The translations under genes were made by a program, and so were the position numbers. The notes below the pieces were generated by a model that worked only from the letters and a program-made list of their open reading frames with translations, had not been told where the DNA came from and ran no database searches. From Lepas anatifera (lineage: Eukaryota > Arthropoda > Thecostraca > Lepadidae), in contig JAOTON010001354.1 of NCBI GenBank assembly GCA_034440635.1, forward strand, positions 310,001 through 374,000: 64,000 bases of DNA. The letters run 5' to 3'. The first letter of the stretch is position 1, and every line of letters starts with the position of its first letter. Of this stretch, positions 22,419 through 32,269 are shown piece after piece.

Positions 22419-24278
22419 GTGAACAACTTATCGTCTCAGGGCATAAATGAAGCGTGCATAGGTGTTTTAGCGAAAGGGCCGAACTTTGCAATGACTCAGT
22501 ACGTTACGAGAGAAGTGTTATTAGACGTAGCTAAAGGAGTGGAACGGCTCGCGTACGCAAAACGTTGGAAGGACAAGATCTCAGGACCAAGTGGAGCCAC
22601 CCGTACACCATCAGAGAACGCCACAGACGGAGCTCCCACCATCGTGCCAGCCGACCCTGCCGCTCCGACGTCATCATCATCATCTGGCGGGGCTACACCA
22701 AGAGCGCTGGGTAGCGGAGCATCGGGTACCAACTCTGTGGCGGACGACCCTGATGGGGGTGTGCGCCAACAGCGGGCAGGTCGCCTTCCAAATCTCTCCT
22801 TTAGATTTCCTGATACCGGTAAGACGTTTCCAGAACCTTCGAACAGGATCGTCGAGTCTAGCCTTCAAAAACTCAAAGATGATCTTCTGCGTACGTATAA
22901 AAGTCACAGAGTAGCTACCCATAATGTAACGGCTGAGCAACGTAATCTTGTCCATGAACTCGCAAAAAACGAAAATGTCATAGTTAAACAGAGCGACAAA
23001 TGTAATGGTTTTGTAATTCTAGACAAAGATGTCTATATAAACAAGGTTAACACTATCTTAGATGACCCGGAGACCTATGAAAAGTTAAGAAAGAATCCTG
23101 TTCAGAATGTGGAAGCCAAAACCAAACGTACGCTCAAAAGCGTTGCGAGGGGAAAACTGCCGGATAGGACAGTAACAGATCTAACCCCCGCGCATAGTAG
23201 AACCCCCGTATTTTATGGCTTACCGAAGGATCATAAACCATTAGTCCCTCTCAGACCAGTCATATCTGCCTGTGGAGGGCCCACAGAGAAAACTTCCTGT
23301 TTGCTTGAGAGAATACTTAATCAACTTCTCCAGTTTGTGCCTACGCATATTTGGGATACCAAAGACTTTTTGAGGAGACTCTCAAATCACACTCAATCAG
23401 AAGGCATACCAGCAGGTAGTATTTTCTTCAGCATAGACGTTGTCAATTTGTATGGAAACATACCCGTTCCTGAAGCTATCAAAGCGGTAGAAGCAAAGCT
23501 AGACAATCATTCACAGAATATTGATACTTTTGGCCTGACCAAAGACGACATTTCTAAACTTCTCGACCAGTGTCTGAAGGACAATTTTTTCTCATTTGGG
23601 GATCAGTACTACCGACAAAAATTAGGGTTAGCTATGGGGAATGCATGTGCACCTGCCTTGGCCATTCTGTTCTTAGATATGTTTGAAACCAATACGTTAG
23701 CTACATGTCCTGTCAAACCAGAGTTCTTGGTAAGGTACATTGGCGATTATGCAGGTATCTTCTCGCATGGGCAGGAAGCTCTGGATGACTTCCTTAGCTA
23801 TATGAACAGTAGACATCCACACCTAAAATTTACCATGGAGCACACGGGTAGTGGGAGTGGGGTGCCCTATTTGGATACGTTAGTCACAGCAGAAACACAC
23901 GGCCAAAACACTAAGATAGAGACAGAGCTCTACATCAAACCAACCAACTCGGGAATCATCCTCCATAGTACATCTGCCCATCCCACGTCTACGAAACACA
24001 ATATTATCCGAAACATGTTCCACAGGGCTATGGATAACTCATCGGACCCAGAGAAAGAGAGAAAAAGCGTAGATAAGATTTGGAATCTGCTTCTAAAAAA
24101 TGGGTATCGTGCAGGGCTTCTCAGGCGTTTGTTGAGGGAGGTTAGACTAGCTAGGACAGGTAACGGAAGGTGCAAGAAAAAGAAAGAAGGCTCAGATTCT
24201 TATGATGGGTTTTTGACTTTGCCGTACGTAGACGAACAGCTACTCTGTAAAATAAAAAAAGGTCGTAAAGAAATCTAA
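22419..24278 (+). pseudogene. Penelope-like reverse transcriptase, decayed
   Basis: 619 codons are open; the GTG start shown is only the first codon after a stop. The N-terminal motif VLAKGPNFA is typical of Penelope-like elements. RT blocks follow in order: VKQSDKCNGFVILDKD (~190-205), FYGLPKDHK and LRPVISACGG (~265-285), motif A FFSIDVVNLYGNIP (Asp340), motif B GLAMGNACAPALA (~403-415), motif C RYIGDYAGIF (440-443 = YIGD). Motif C normally carries two adjacent aspartates; the first is Gly442 here (GGC at 23742-23744), which should abolish catalysis. The frame is lost after LLCKIKKGRKEI at an A-rich run near 24260. The linker continues in the +1 frame (INKKLKSSLVRSAISKPKCPG), then shifts back near 24358 before the endonuclease. 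The codons look old but little eroded, so the copy died recently. Confidence 0.85.
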
Positions 24279-24356
24279 CCTGAAAGTACATATAGCCTGG
24301 AAGATTAACAAGAAACTTAAGTCGTCATTGGTTAGGTCGGCCATTTCTAAGCCAAA

Positions 24357-24749
24357 GTGTCCTGGGGTCAGAGGTGTCATTTATGCAAGTCAGGTTTTAA
24401 AGGCGACTGCACACAGAAAAATTTAGTGTATCAAATAGACTGTAGACTGTGTAACCAGGATCAAAACAGGGCTCAATACGTAGGGGAGTCGATGAGGCCC
24501 GTCCGATTGCGATTTAACGAACATTTGCGGGACGCGAAAAATAAAACTAGGAACACACCTCTAGGAGATCATTTCCTCGAGAAACATGCAGCACAGGTCA
24601 CTCAGGCTATATCAGAACCACTTGAGCTAAAAGTAGTTCATCGGGCACGTGATCATCCAGATAGAAAGATAGCCGAATCCATAATCATTCAGGATCGTCA
24701 TCCCAGCCTTAACGTACAAGGTACGTCCTGGCCTATTATGCGGGTCTAG
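24357..24749 (+). pseudogene. GIY-YIG endonuclease domain of PLE1
   Basis: The frame reads a cysteine-bearing lead (CHLCKSGFKGDC), then LVYQIDC (the GIY half), CRLC, YVGES (the YIG half), RPVRLRFNEHL with the conserved arginine and histidine, GDHFLEKHA, and a C-terminal helix with RKIAESIII before LNVQGTSWPIMRV and stop. This is the canonical C-terminal endonuclease of Penelope-like elements, which nicks target DNA for primed reverse transcription. It is separated from the RT frame by two frameshifts and several stops (24276-24357), so this copy cannot make the fused protein. The last third is repeated in the PLE2 arms. Confidence 0.85.
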
Positions 24750-24776
24750 GATAGGCTATCACTTAACAGCAGTGGC

Positions 24777-25698
24777 TTAACACCCGCACTGGAGGGGGTC
24801 TGGCACTAACGCGCACTGGAGTGGGGCCTGGTAGGCCCCCCCTAAAATCTCGGAAACTAAGAGGGTTAGAAAAACGCCACTTGGTAGGTGGGTGGGGGCT
24901 ATGGTGATCTACATGATGACCAATTTTCATTGACCTAGGTCAATATCTTCAAGGACAAATGAGGTCGTAAAGGTCAAATATTGGCCATGCTGGGATCGAT
25001 TGGTAAATGCTGTGATTATGCAGGAAAATGGCAAGAATAAGCTAAAGGCGGACAAGGTTCATAGAGAAGAGGTCTCAAAGAGGCTTCCCCTCAACTTTTG
25101 GGTCAAGGTCATTCAAGGTCATTGACCTTTAAGGTCACCATATGGTATACTACTTATTATTTACACTTTGACTAACACTGTAGCCACTGTTTGGCGGGAA
25201 ATGAGGATTGACCTTTCCCAATGACCTTTGACCTTGACCTTTGACCTTGAGCTTTGTATTGGGGTACCCTACCGATGACGTCATATCATAATATATGTCA
25301 GACGGGATAACGTCATTTGGCCAGACGCACAGTGGTCAGTGACCTTGAAAGTGCAGATATGACCTTGACCTGTGACCTTTGACCTTGACCTTGACTTTCA
25401 TGTGAAGTGACCTTGACATATAGTCCCGCTTATATGAAGTTATGACGTCACCACTCGGTCTTCAATGCAAGCTAACTGGTCCGACCGCGCGTTTACGGCG
25501 ATCTCAAAATGCAGGTCTGACTTTGAAAGCCTATAGGTCAAAAATTTTCGGCCGATTTTCAAAAAATCTTCACCAATCGACGCGCTATTAAATTCTGTTA
25601 AATGTGGCCAGGTTTCGTTTTCGGCCACAAGCGGTTCTCCGGCCACCTTGGAAAACAGGTGGGGGGGCCTCCGAGGCCCCCTCCAGTGCGCGTGTTAA
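24777..25698 (-). mobile_element. Family D element, copy D2 (922 bp)
   Basis: TTAA lies at 24777-24780 and 25695-25698; the sequence on both sides joins into the PLE 3' region as seen uninterrupted in PLE2. The two-core end is first (CCGCACTGGAGGGGGTCTGG); the single-core end closes with a GGGGGCCTC/GAGGCCCCC hairpin. It contains DR1 pairs (25222-25247) and TGACGTCA at 25276-25283 and 25443-25450. Confidence 0.85.
25222..25247 (-). promoter_or_regulatory. Two adjacent DR1 motifs in D2
   Basis: TGACCTTTGACCT occurs twice back to back (25222-25234, 25235-25247), with TGACGTCA about 30 bp downstream. The arrangement is the same as in D1 and D3. Confidence 0.6.
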
Positions 25699-25773
25699 GA
25701 GGTAAGGGAGGGATCAGCGTAAGTATATGTGTTCTGGGGTAGGACTTCCTTACACTATTGATAGTGTTATTGA

Positions 25774-26360
25774 TGCTAGACGTATATGCTTTTGACGTTT
25801 AACTTTGGGCCCGATTTACAGGCTGGGAAAAAGGGCTATGATGGTTGAATTAGTTTAGCTAGTCAGAAGTGATTGACTTAGGTCACAGGTACGGCTCAGG
25901 TATTTTTTTTAGGTAATTTATCTTTGATGGTGCTTTCCTGCAACCAAATGTATACTCTTTCAACGCTTAACGTTGGGCCAGAGGTACAGGCTGGGAAAAT
26001 TTGTTTATTAATGATTGATCAGATTAACTAGCTCAAAGAGTTGTTTTGATTTTAGGGGTACTGGGGTTGGGGTTTTTGAAATATGCAACTAATTATTGAT
26101 AATACTTTTCTGCAGCTAGACGTATAACCATTCAACACTTAACGTTGGGCTAGAGGTACAGGCTGAGGAAAAGTATTTACCAATGATTGTTCACATTAAC
26201 TAGCTATAAAAGTTGCATTTGTTTAAGAGGCACATACTAAGGGCAAGGGTTGTTGAATAAGTATAATGTGAAATTTATAATGTTTTTTTACAGCCACACG
26301 TATACTCTTTCGACGCTTAACGTTGGGCCAGAGGAGCAGGCTGTGGAAAATGGGTTTATC
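25774..26360 (+). repeat. Four ~170-bp tandem repeats in the PLE1 3' region
   Basis: Each unit starts with a variant of GCTAGACGTATA and contains CTTAACGTTGGGCCAGAGG and ACAGGCTGGGAAAA. Starts are at about 25774, 25941, 26115 and 26292. The units are diverged from one another but conserved between PLE1 and both arms of PLE2, so the array predates those copies. Confidence 0.75.
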
Positions 26361-26839
26361 AATTACAAAAAAAGTTGACCTTGACCACTAGGTACAATCT
26401 TAACTAAATAATTCGAGGGAGGCTTTTATTGTAAAAATATAGCATCATCTTAAAGGGGAAAGTATGCAGTCTTTACACCGAATTAGTATCACGTCTACTA
26501 GTGCTTAATAGGTAGTTTTTGGTTAGCATTTTAGCTGCAGTCGACGGAAAATAGTAAATAAGCTTAACAGAAATATTCAAATAACCGATTAAGGTACTTC
26601 AGCGAGTTTTTCACTGTTAATCATAAGCTAGTGTTTTGCTGAAATAATAGAAAAGACTGTCACAAATACTGCTCTAGGTTTGTCGTATTGTCGGCATTAC
26701 TTTTAGGTTAGAGGTACTAATATGGTTGTTGTCACGACATCCAATCTTATTTTTAACGACTCATTCTAAAAGGCATTTTTGTGTGAAGCTCAATTCGAGG
26801 TCTGGCTATACTAGGTTTGAGAATTATTGATATTTACTC

Positions 26840-26884
26840 CACGATTCTGATGAAGGGCTGTGCCCGAATATATAATCTTCAGTG
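26840..26884 (+). ncRNA. Hammerhead-ribozyme-like motif in the PLE1 3' end
   Basis: The order is CAC, GATT, CTGATGA, A, GGGC-TGT-GCCC, GAA, TATAT, AATC, TTCA, GTG. CTGATGA and GAA are the hammerhead core, GGGC/GCCC forms stem II, GATT/AATC a stem I, and CAC/GTG extends stem I beyond an internal loop. Deviations are an extra A before stem II, U rather than A after GAA, and almost no stem III. Hammerheads with minimal stem III are known in Penelope-like elements. The motif is intact in all three PLE1/2 ends. Activity is not shown. Confidence 0.45.
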
Positions 26885-26935
26885 TTTTTTACATTTCCGG
26901 ATTCGAGGGGAGAGGCCAGGGAACATCTTAACAAC

Positions 26936-27421
26936 TAATTAAGCTAGAGCGCTAAATCAAACATCATCGTGTATGTCTCATCGCTGGCTTTCTTCAGGGG
27001 CGGACGCAGACCCTAGTTTTGGGGGGGGAGCAAACCCGCGTCTGCCTTTTCTCCTCCTGGGAGGAGGGGGGGTGGGAGCGAATATTTGTTTGCTGTACAG
27101 ACCTAGTGTAAGCACCTTTTTTCAGTGCTCGACAACAGACCTAGTATAAGCTGCCTATCCATGTAAATAATCGCTCTCCGGGGGGATCAGTGGGAGCGAA
27201 GGTTTTTTGTTCTACAGACCTAGTGTAAACACATTTTTCAAAAAAATTTCCGGCGTTTGGGGGGCCAAAAGATAGTTTCCCCCTCCAACGCTTTGGAGGG
27301 GCCATGGCCGGAATGGCCCCCTTGCGTCCGCCAATGAGAATTAATATACGATTGGTGATATTTTGTGGAGTTTGCATACACGTGGAATGGGAACTTTTAT
27401 TGCGTTTAGCATGGCTCCTGC
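26936..27421. other. Fragment of family A, then unassigned repeat-like sequence
   Basis: 26936-26996 (TAATTAAGCTAGAGCGCTAA onward) matches the interior of family A (compare 52936-52990 in A5). From 27000 the sequence opens with AGGGGCGGACGCAGACCC, an opening seen at other repeat starts here, and contains CAGACCTAGTGTAAG-type words three times. No gene. Confidence 0.5.
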
Positions 27422-28223
27422 TTAACACGCGCATTGACGGGGGTCTGAGCCACCTCATTGACGGGGGGGGCGGGTACCCGCCCCCTAAGATCTCGTGAAT
27501 CACGGTAGGTAGCGAAAAAGGGTAAACGGCGTTGGGCTGCCCATCCACTTCTCCATCGAAAACATTTGAACCATTTTTTTGTCAGGTCACATTTAACACG
27601 CGCATTGACGGGGGCGGGTACTCGCCCCCCCTCTGGTTTTTTGGAGACAGTAGAAAAACGGCGGCGCGAAGCGCCGCCGTACTTGGTATACCTTTTTCTT
27701 CATCATTTTTACAACTTCTGTGAAAATTTTAAGGTTAGGTCATCTCAGGTCAGGTCACCAGTACAGGTCAAGTGACCCAACCTCAAAAAAAGTTTAAGAT
27801 AGCATAAGTCGGAGCAGGGTGAACTTATCCGATTGAAACTCATATCACATAATGACCCCACCGAGTTGTGTAACATATGTTCCGGTATTTTTGATATCGA
27901 TGACCTAAGGTCAGGTACGAGGCATGACCTCTCCATTGGAAATACATGGGAAAAATGTTTTTTACGGAATAACTCAGTAACAGATGGTGATAGAGCATTT
28001 ATTTTAGCTGCATTAGACTCGACTGGGCTTTGCGGTTCTAATGATATGCATGTTATATAATTTGACCCTGACCTGACCTCAGGTCAGGTCAAATCCTTGA
28101 TTTGACCTAGCAAGGTCAAATTATATATCATTCGATTTGGCTTGCTAAGAGGATTCATATAGTTCAAGTCGTTTTGCTCTATAAGTTTTGAAGTGCTGCG
28201 GCGAGGAGCATGATGATGAGTTG

Positions 28224-28575
28224 TTAACACGCGTGCGGGTCCCCTTTTCGATAGCAAAACGCGGCGCGGGCGTTATACCTTTCCATATTTTAACTTTGTG
28301 AAATTAGGTTGGTCGGCGGGCGACCCGACCTCAAAAAGTTTAAGATAGCATTGTGCTATCATAAACTCAATAATGCCCGTAAATATGTCGGTATTTATAT
28401 CGACTGCGCACCTAAATATAATTGTTATGAATAACCGACGATGATGAATTAGGCACTGCTGGTGGGTATATATATAACCTACCTACTGTTGGGTATTTTA
28501 TTCTTAGAATAGTGTGTTTGATTATGCATTTAACCTGGTACCAACCTAAAAATGATGACTACCCCGACGTGTTAA
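28224..28575 (+). mobile_element. W: strongly shortened family B-like element (352 bp)
   Basis: It is bounded by TTAA (28224-28227, 28572-28575) and inserted in the PLE2 left end. It begins TTAACACGCG and ends CGTGTTAA. Short B words appear in the right order (TTATACCTTT, GACCCGACCTCAAAAAG, TTTAAGATAGCAT) but with many small gaps between them, and the GGTCA clusters are largely gone. It is either a heavily deleted B derivative or local consensus error next to a palindrome. Confidence 0.6.
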
Positions 28576-28617
28576 GATGTTCCCTGGCCTCTCCCCTCGA
28601 ATCCGGAAATGTAAAAG

Positions 28618-28662
28618 CACTGCAGATTATATATTCGGGCACAGCCCTTCATCAGAATCGTG
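28618..28662 (-). ncRNA. Hammerhead-like motif, PLE2 left arm
   Basis: Reverse-complement copy of the motif at 26840-26884, with core, stem II and stem I pairs unchanged and TGCA in place of TTCA in the internal loop. Confidence 0.4.
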
Positions 28663-29952
28663 GAGTAAATATCAATAATTCTCAGTCCTAGTATAGCCAG
28701 ACCTCGAATTGAGCTTCACACAAAAATGCCTTTTAGAATGAATCGTTAAAAATAAGATTGGATGTCGTGACAACAACCATATTGGTACCTCTAACCTAAA
28801 AGTAAAGCCGACAATACGACAAACCTAAAGCAGTATTTGTGACAGTCTTTTCTATTATTTCAGCAAAACACTAGCTTATGATTAACAGTGAAAAACTCGC
28901 TGAAGTACCTTAATCGGTTATTTGAATATTTCTGTTATTCTTATTTACTATTTTTCCGTCGACTGCAGCTAAAATGCTAACCAAAAACTACATATTAAGC
29001 ACTAGTAGACGTGATACTAATTCGGTGTAAAGACTGCATACTTTCCCCTCGAATTATTTAGTTAAGATTGTACCTAGTGGTCAAGGTCAACTTTTTTTGT
29101 AATTGATAAACCCATTTTCCACAGCCTGCTCCTCTGGCCCGACGTTAAGCGTCGAAAGAGTATACGTGTGGCTGTAAAAAACATTATAAATTTTACATTA
29201 TAGTTATTAAACAATCCTTGCCCTTAGTATGTGCCTCTTAAACAAATGCAACTTTTATAGCTAGTTAAAGTGAACAATCATTGGTAAATACTTTTCCTCA
29301 GCCTGTACCTCTAGCCCAACGTTAAGTGTTGAAAGTTTATACGTCTAGCTGCAGAAAAGTATTATCAATAATTAGTTACATATTTCAAAAACCCCAACCC
29401 TAGTACGTACCCCTAAAATCAAAACATCTTTTTGAGCTAGTTAATCTGATCAATCATTAATAAACACTTTTTCCCAGCCTGTACCTCTGGCCCAACGTTA
29501 AGCGTAGAAAGAGTATACATCTGGTTGCAGAAAAGCACCATCAAAGATAAATTACCTAAAAAACCTGAGCCTTACCTGTGACCTAAGTCCATCACTTCTG
29601 ACTAGCTAAACTAATTCAACCACCATAGCCCTTTTTCCCAGCCTGTAAATCGGGCCCAAAGTTAAACGTCAAAAGCATATACGTCTAGCATCAATAACAC
29701 TATCAATAATGTAAGAAAGTCCTACCCCAGAACACATATACTTACGATGATTCCTCCCTTACCTCTTAAGCCACTGCTGTTAAGTGATAGCCTATCCTAG
29801 ACCCGCATAATAGGCAAGGACGTACCTTGTACGTTAAGGCTGGGATGACGATCCTGAATGATTATGGATTCGGCTATCTTTCTATCTGGATGATCACGTG
29901 CTCGATGAACTACTTTTAGCTCAAGTGGTTCTGATATGGAATAATATCAGAA

Positions 29953-30095
29953 CCATATCAGAACCACTTGAGCTAAAAGTAGTTCATCGAGCACGTGATC
30001 ATCCAGATAGAAAGATAGCCGAATCCATAATCATTCAGGATCGTCATCCCAGCCTTAACGTACAAGGTACGTCCTGGCCTATTATGCGGGTCTAG
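29953..30095 (+). pseudogene. Truncated end of GIY-YIG endonuclease (PLE2 right arm)
   Basis: Encodes the last ~46 residues of the PLE1 endonuclease (ISEPLELKVVHRARDHPDRK to the MRV stop). The GIY and YIG motifs are absent because the copy is 5' truncated. The left arm carries the mirror copy at about 29800-29939 on the minus strand. Confidence 0.8.
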
Positions 30096-31230
30096 GATAG
30101 GCTATCACTTAACAGCAGTGGCTTAAGAGGTAAGGGAGGGATCATCGTAAGTATATGTGTTCTGGGGTAGGACTTTCTTACATTATTGATAGTGTTATTG
30201 ATGCTAGACGTATATGCGTTTGACGTTTAACTTTGAGCCCGATTTACAGGCTGGGAAAAAGGGCTATGATGGTTGAATTAGTTTAGCTAGTCAGAAGTGA
30301 TGGACTTAGGTCACAGGTAAGGCTCAGGTTTTTTAGGTAATTTATCTTTGATGGTGCTTTTCTGCAACCAGATGTATACTCTTTCTACGCTTAACGTTGG
30401 GCCAGAGGTACAGGCTGGGAAAAAGTGTTTATTAATGATTGATCAGATTAACTAGCTCAAAAAGATGTTTTGATTTTAGGGGTACGTACTAGGGTTGGGG
30501 TTTTTGAAATATGTAACTAATTATTGATAATACTTTTCTGCAGCTAGACGTATAAACTTTCAACACTTAACGTTGGGCTAGAGGTACAGGCTGAGGAAAA
30601 GTATTTACCAATGATTGTTCCCTTTAACTAGCTATAAAAGTTGCATTTGTTTAAGAGGCACATACTAAGGGCAAGGATTGTTTAATAAGTATAATGTAAA
30701 ATTTATAATGTTTTCTTACAGCCACACGTATACTCTTTCGACGCTTAACGTCGGGCCAGAGGAGCAGGCTGTGGAAAATGGGTTTATCAATTACAAAAAA
30801 AGTTGACCTTGACCACTAGGTACAATCTTAACTAAATAATTCGAGGGGAAAGTATGCAGTCTTTACACCGAATTAGTATCACGTCTACTAGTGCTTAATA
30901 TGTAGTTTTTGGTTAGCATTTTAGCTGCAGTCGACGGAAAAATAGTAAATAAGAATAACAGAAATATTCAAATAACCGATTAAGGTACTTCAGCGAGTTT
31001 TTCACTGTTAATCATAAGCTAGTGTTTTGCTGAAATAATAGAAAAGACTGTCACAAATACTGCTTTAGGTTTGTCGTATTGTCGGCTTTACTTTTAGGTT
31101 AGAGGTACCAATATGGTTGTTGTCACGACATCCAATCTTATTTTTAACGATTCATTCTAAAAGGCATTTTTGTGTGAAGCTCAATTCGAGGTCTGGCTAT
31201 ACTAGGACTGAGAATTATTGATATTTACTC

Positions 31231-31275
31231 CACGATTCTGATGAAGGGCTGTGCCCGAATATATAATCTGCAGTG
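31231..31275 (+). ncRNA. Hammerhead-like motif, PLE2 right arm
   Basis: Same core, stem II and stem I as in PLE1, about 50 bp from the element's 3' end. Confidence 0.4.
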
Positions 31276-32269
31276 TTTTTTACATTCCCGGATTCGAGGG
31301 GAGAGGCCAGGGAACATCTTAACAACTCGTTTTGCTCTATCTTTAATTGTTCAGATGTAATGCCCGAAAAACTGAATTTTACATGTTGTCCCTATGACGG
31401 GCATGTTTTGACCTCTCGTGACCTTAAATGTGACCTGACAAAAAAATGGTTCAAATGTTTTCGATGGAGAAGTGGATGGGCAGCCCAACGCCGTTTACCG
31501 TTTTTCGCTACCTACCGTGGTTCTCGAGATCTTAGGGGGGCGGGTACACGCCCCCCGTCAATGCGAAGGTGGCTCAGACCCCCGTCAATGCGCGTGTTAG
31601 GGTCACGAGAGGTCAAAACATGCCCGTCATAGGGATAACATGTAAATTCAATTTTCGGCCATTACATCTGAACAAGTAAAGATAGAGCAAAACGACTTGA
31701 ACTGTATGAATCCTCTTAGCAAGCCAAATCAAATGATATATAATTTGACCTTGCTAGGTCAAATCAAGGATTTGACCTGACCTGAGGTCAGGTCAGGGTC
31801 AAATTATATAAAATGCATATCATTAGAACTGCAAAGCCCAGGCGAGTCTAATGAAGCTAAAATAAATGCTTTATCACCATCCGTTGCTGAATTATTCCGT
31901 AAAAACCATTTTTCCCATGTATTTCCAATGAAGAGGTCATGCCTCGTACCTGACCTTAGGTCATCGATATCAAAAATACCGGAACATATTTTAGAGAACT
32001 CGGTGGGGCCATTATGTGATATGAGTTTCAATCGGATAAGTTCACCCTGCTCCAACTTATGCTATCTTAAACTTGTTTTGAGGTCGGGTCACTTGACCTG
32101 TACTGGTGACCTGACCTGAGATGACCTAACCTTAAAATTTTCACAGAAGTTGTAGAAATGATGAGGGAAAAGGCATGCCAAGTACGGCGGCGCGTAGCGC
32201 CGCCGTTTTTCTGCTATCTGCGAAAAATCCGAGGGGGCGGGTACCCGCCCCCGTCAATGCGCGTGTTAA

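Larger units (their letters stand above)
22326..26935 (+). mobile_element. Penelope-like element, copy PLE1 (with D2 inserted)
   Basis: Reverse transcriptase frame (22419-24278), GIY-YIG endonuclease (24357-24749), then a 3' region with four ~170-bp repeats and a hammerhead-like motif. The 3' end CATCTTAACAAC (to 26935) is shared with PLE2. Element D2 (24777-25698) interrupts it just after the endonuclease. The 5' edge abuts the foldback element and is approximate. RT plus GIY-YIG in this order identifies the Penelope class. Confidence 0.85.
28183..31326. mobile_element. PLE2: head-to-head palindromic Penelope-like insertion
   Basis: A 14-bp duplication TCGTTTTGCTCTAT flanks it (28169-28182 and 31327-31340). 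After 37 bp of filler an inverted 3' end (28220-29939, interrupted by W) faces a sense copy (29953 to about 31326); the arms meet at a 13-bp spacer (29940-29952). Each arm is the last ~1.37 kb of the PLE: end of the endonuclease, 170-bp repeats, hammerhead-like motif. Both arms lack D2 and share a ~36-bp deletion relative to PLE1 near 30845, so they came from one source. Confidence 0.85.
27593..31600 (+). mobile_element. Family B element, copy B5 (split by PLE2)
   Basis: The single-core end with TTAA is at 27593; the two-core end reaches GCGCGTGTTA at about 31599 (final TTAA reads TTAG). The GGTACC palindrome is altered to GGTACTCG at the left end and GGTACACG at the right. PLE2 interrupts it inside TCGTTTTGCTCTAT, which is duplicated on both sides. 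Confidence 0.85.
27422..32269 (-). mobile_element. Family B element, copy B4 (outer shell of second nest)
   Basis: The two-core end starts with TTAA at 27422; B sequence runs to 27592, resumes at about 31600 (GGTCACGAGAGGTCAAAAC) and ends GCGCGTGTTAA at 32269. The gap is B5, inserted at B4's own internal TTAA (CACATTTAAGGTC). Confidence 0.85.

Noticed and set aside
28576..31326. Palindrome as a fold-back sequencing artefact
   Set aside because: The outer flanks are not mirror images; they are the two halves of element B5, with a 14-bp target duplication. Read-level checking is still the decisive test.
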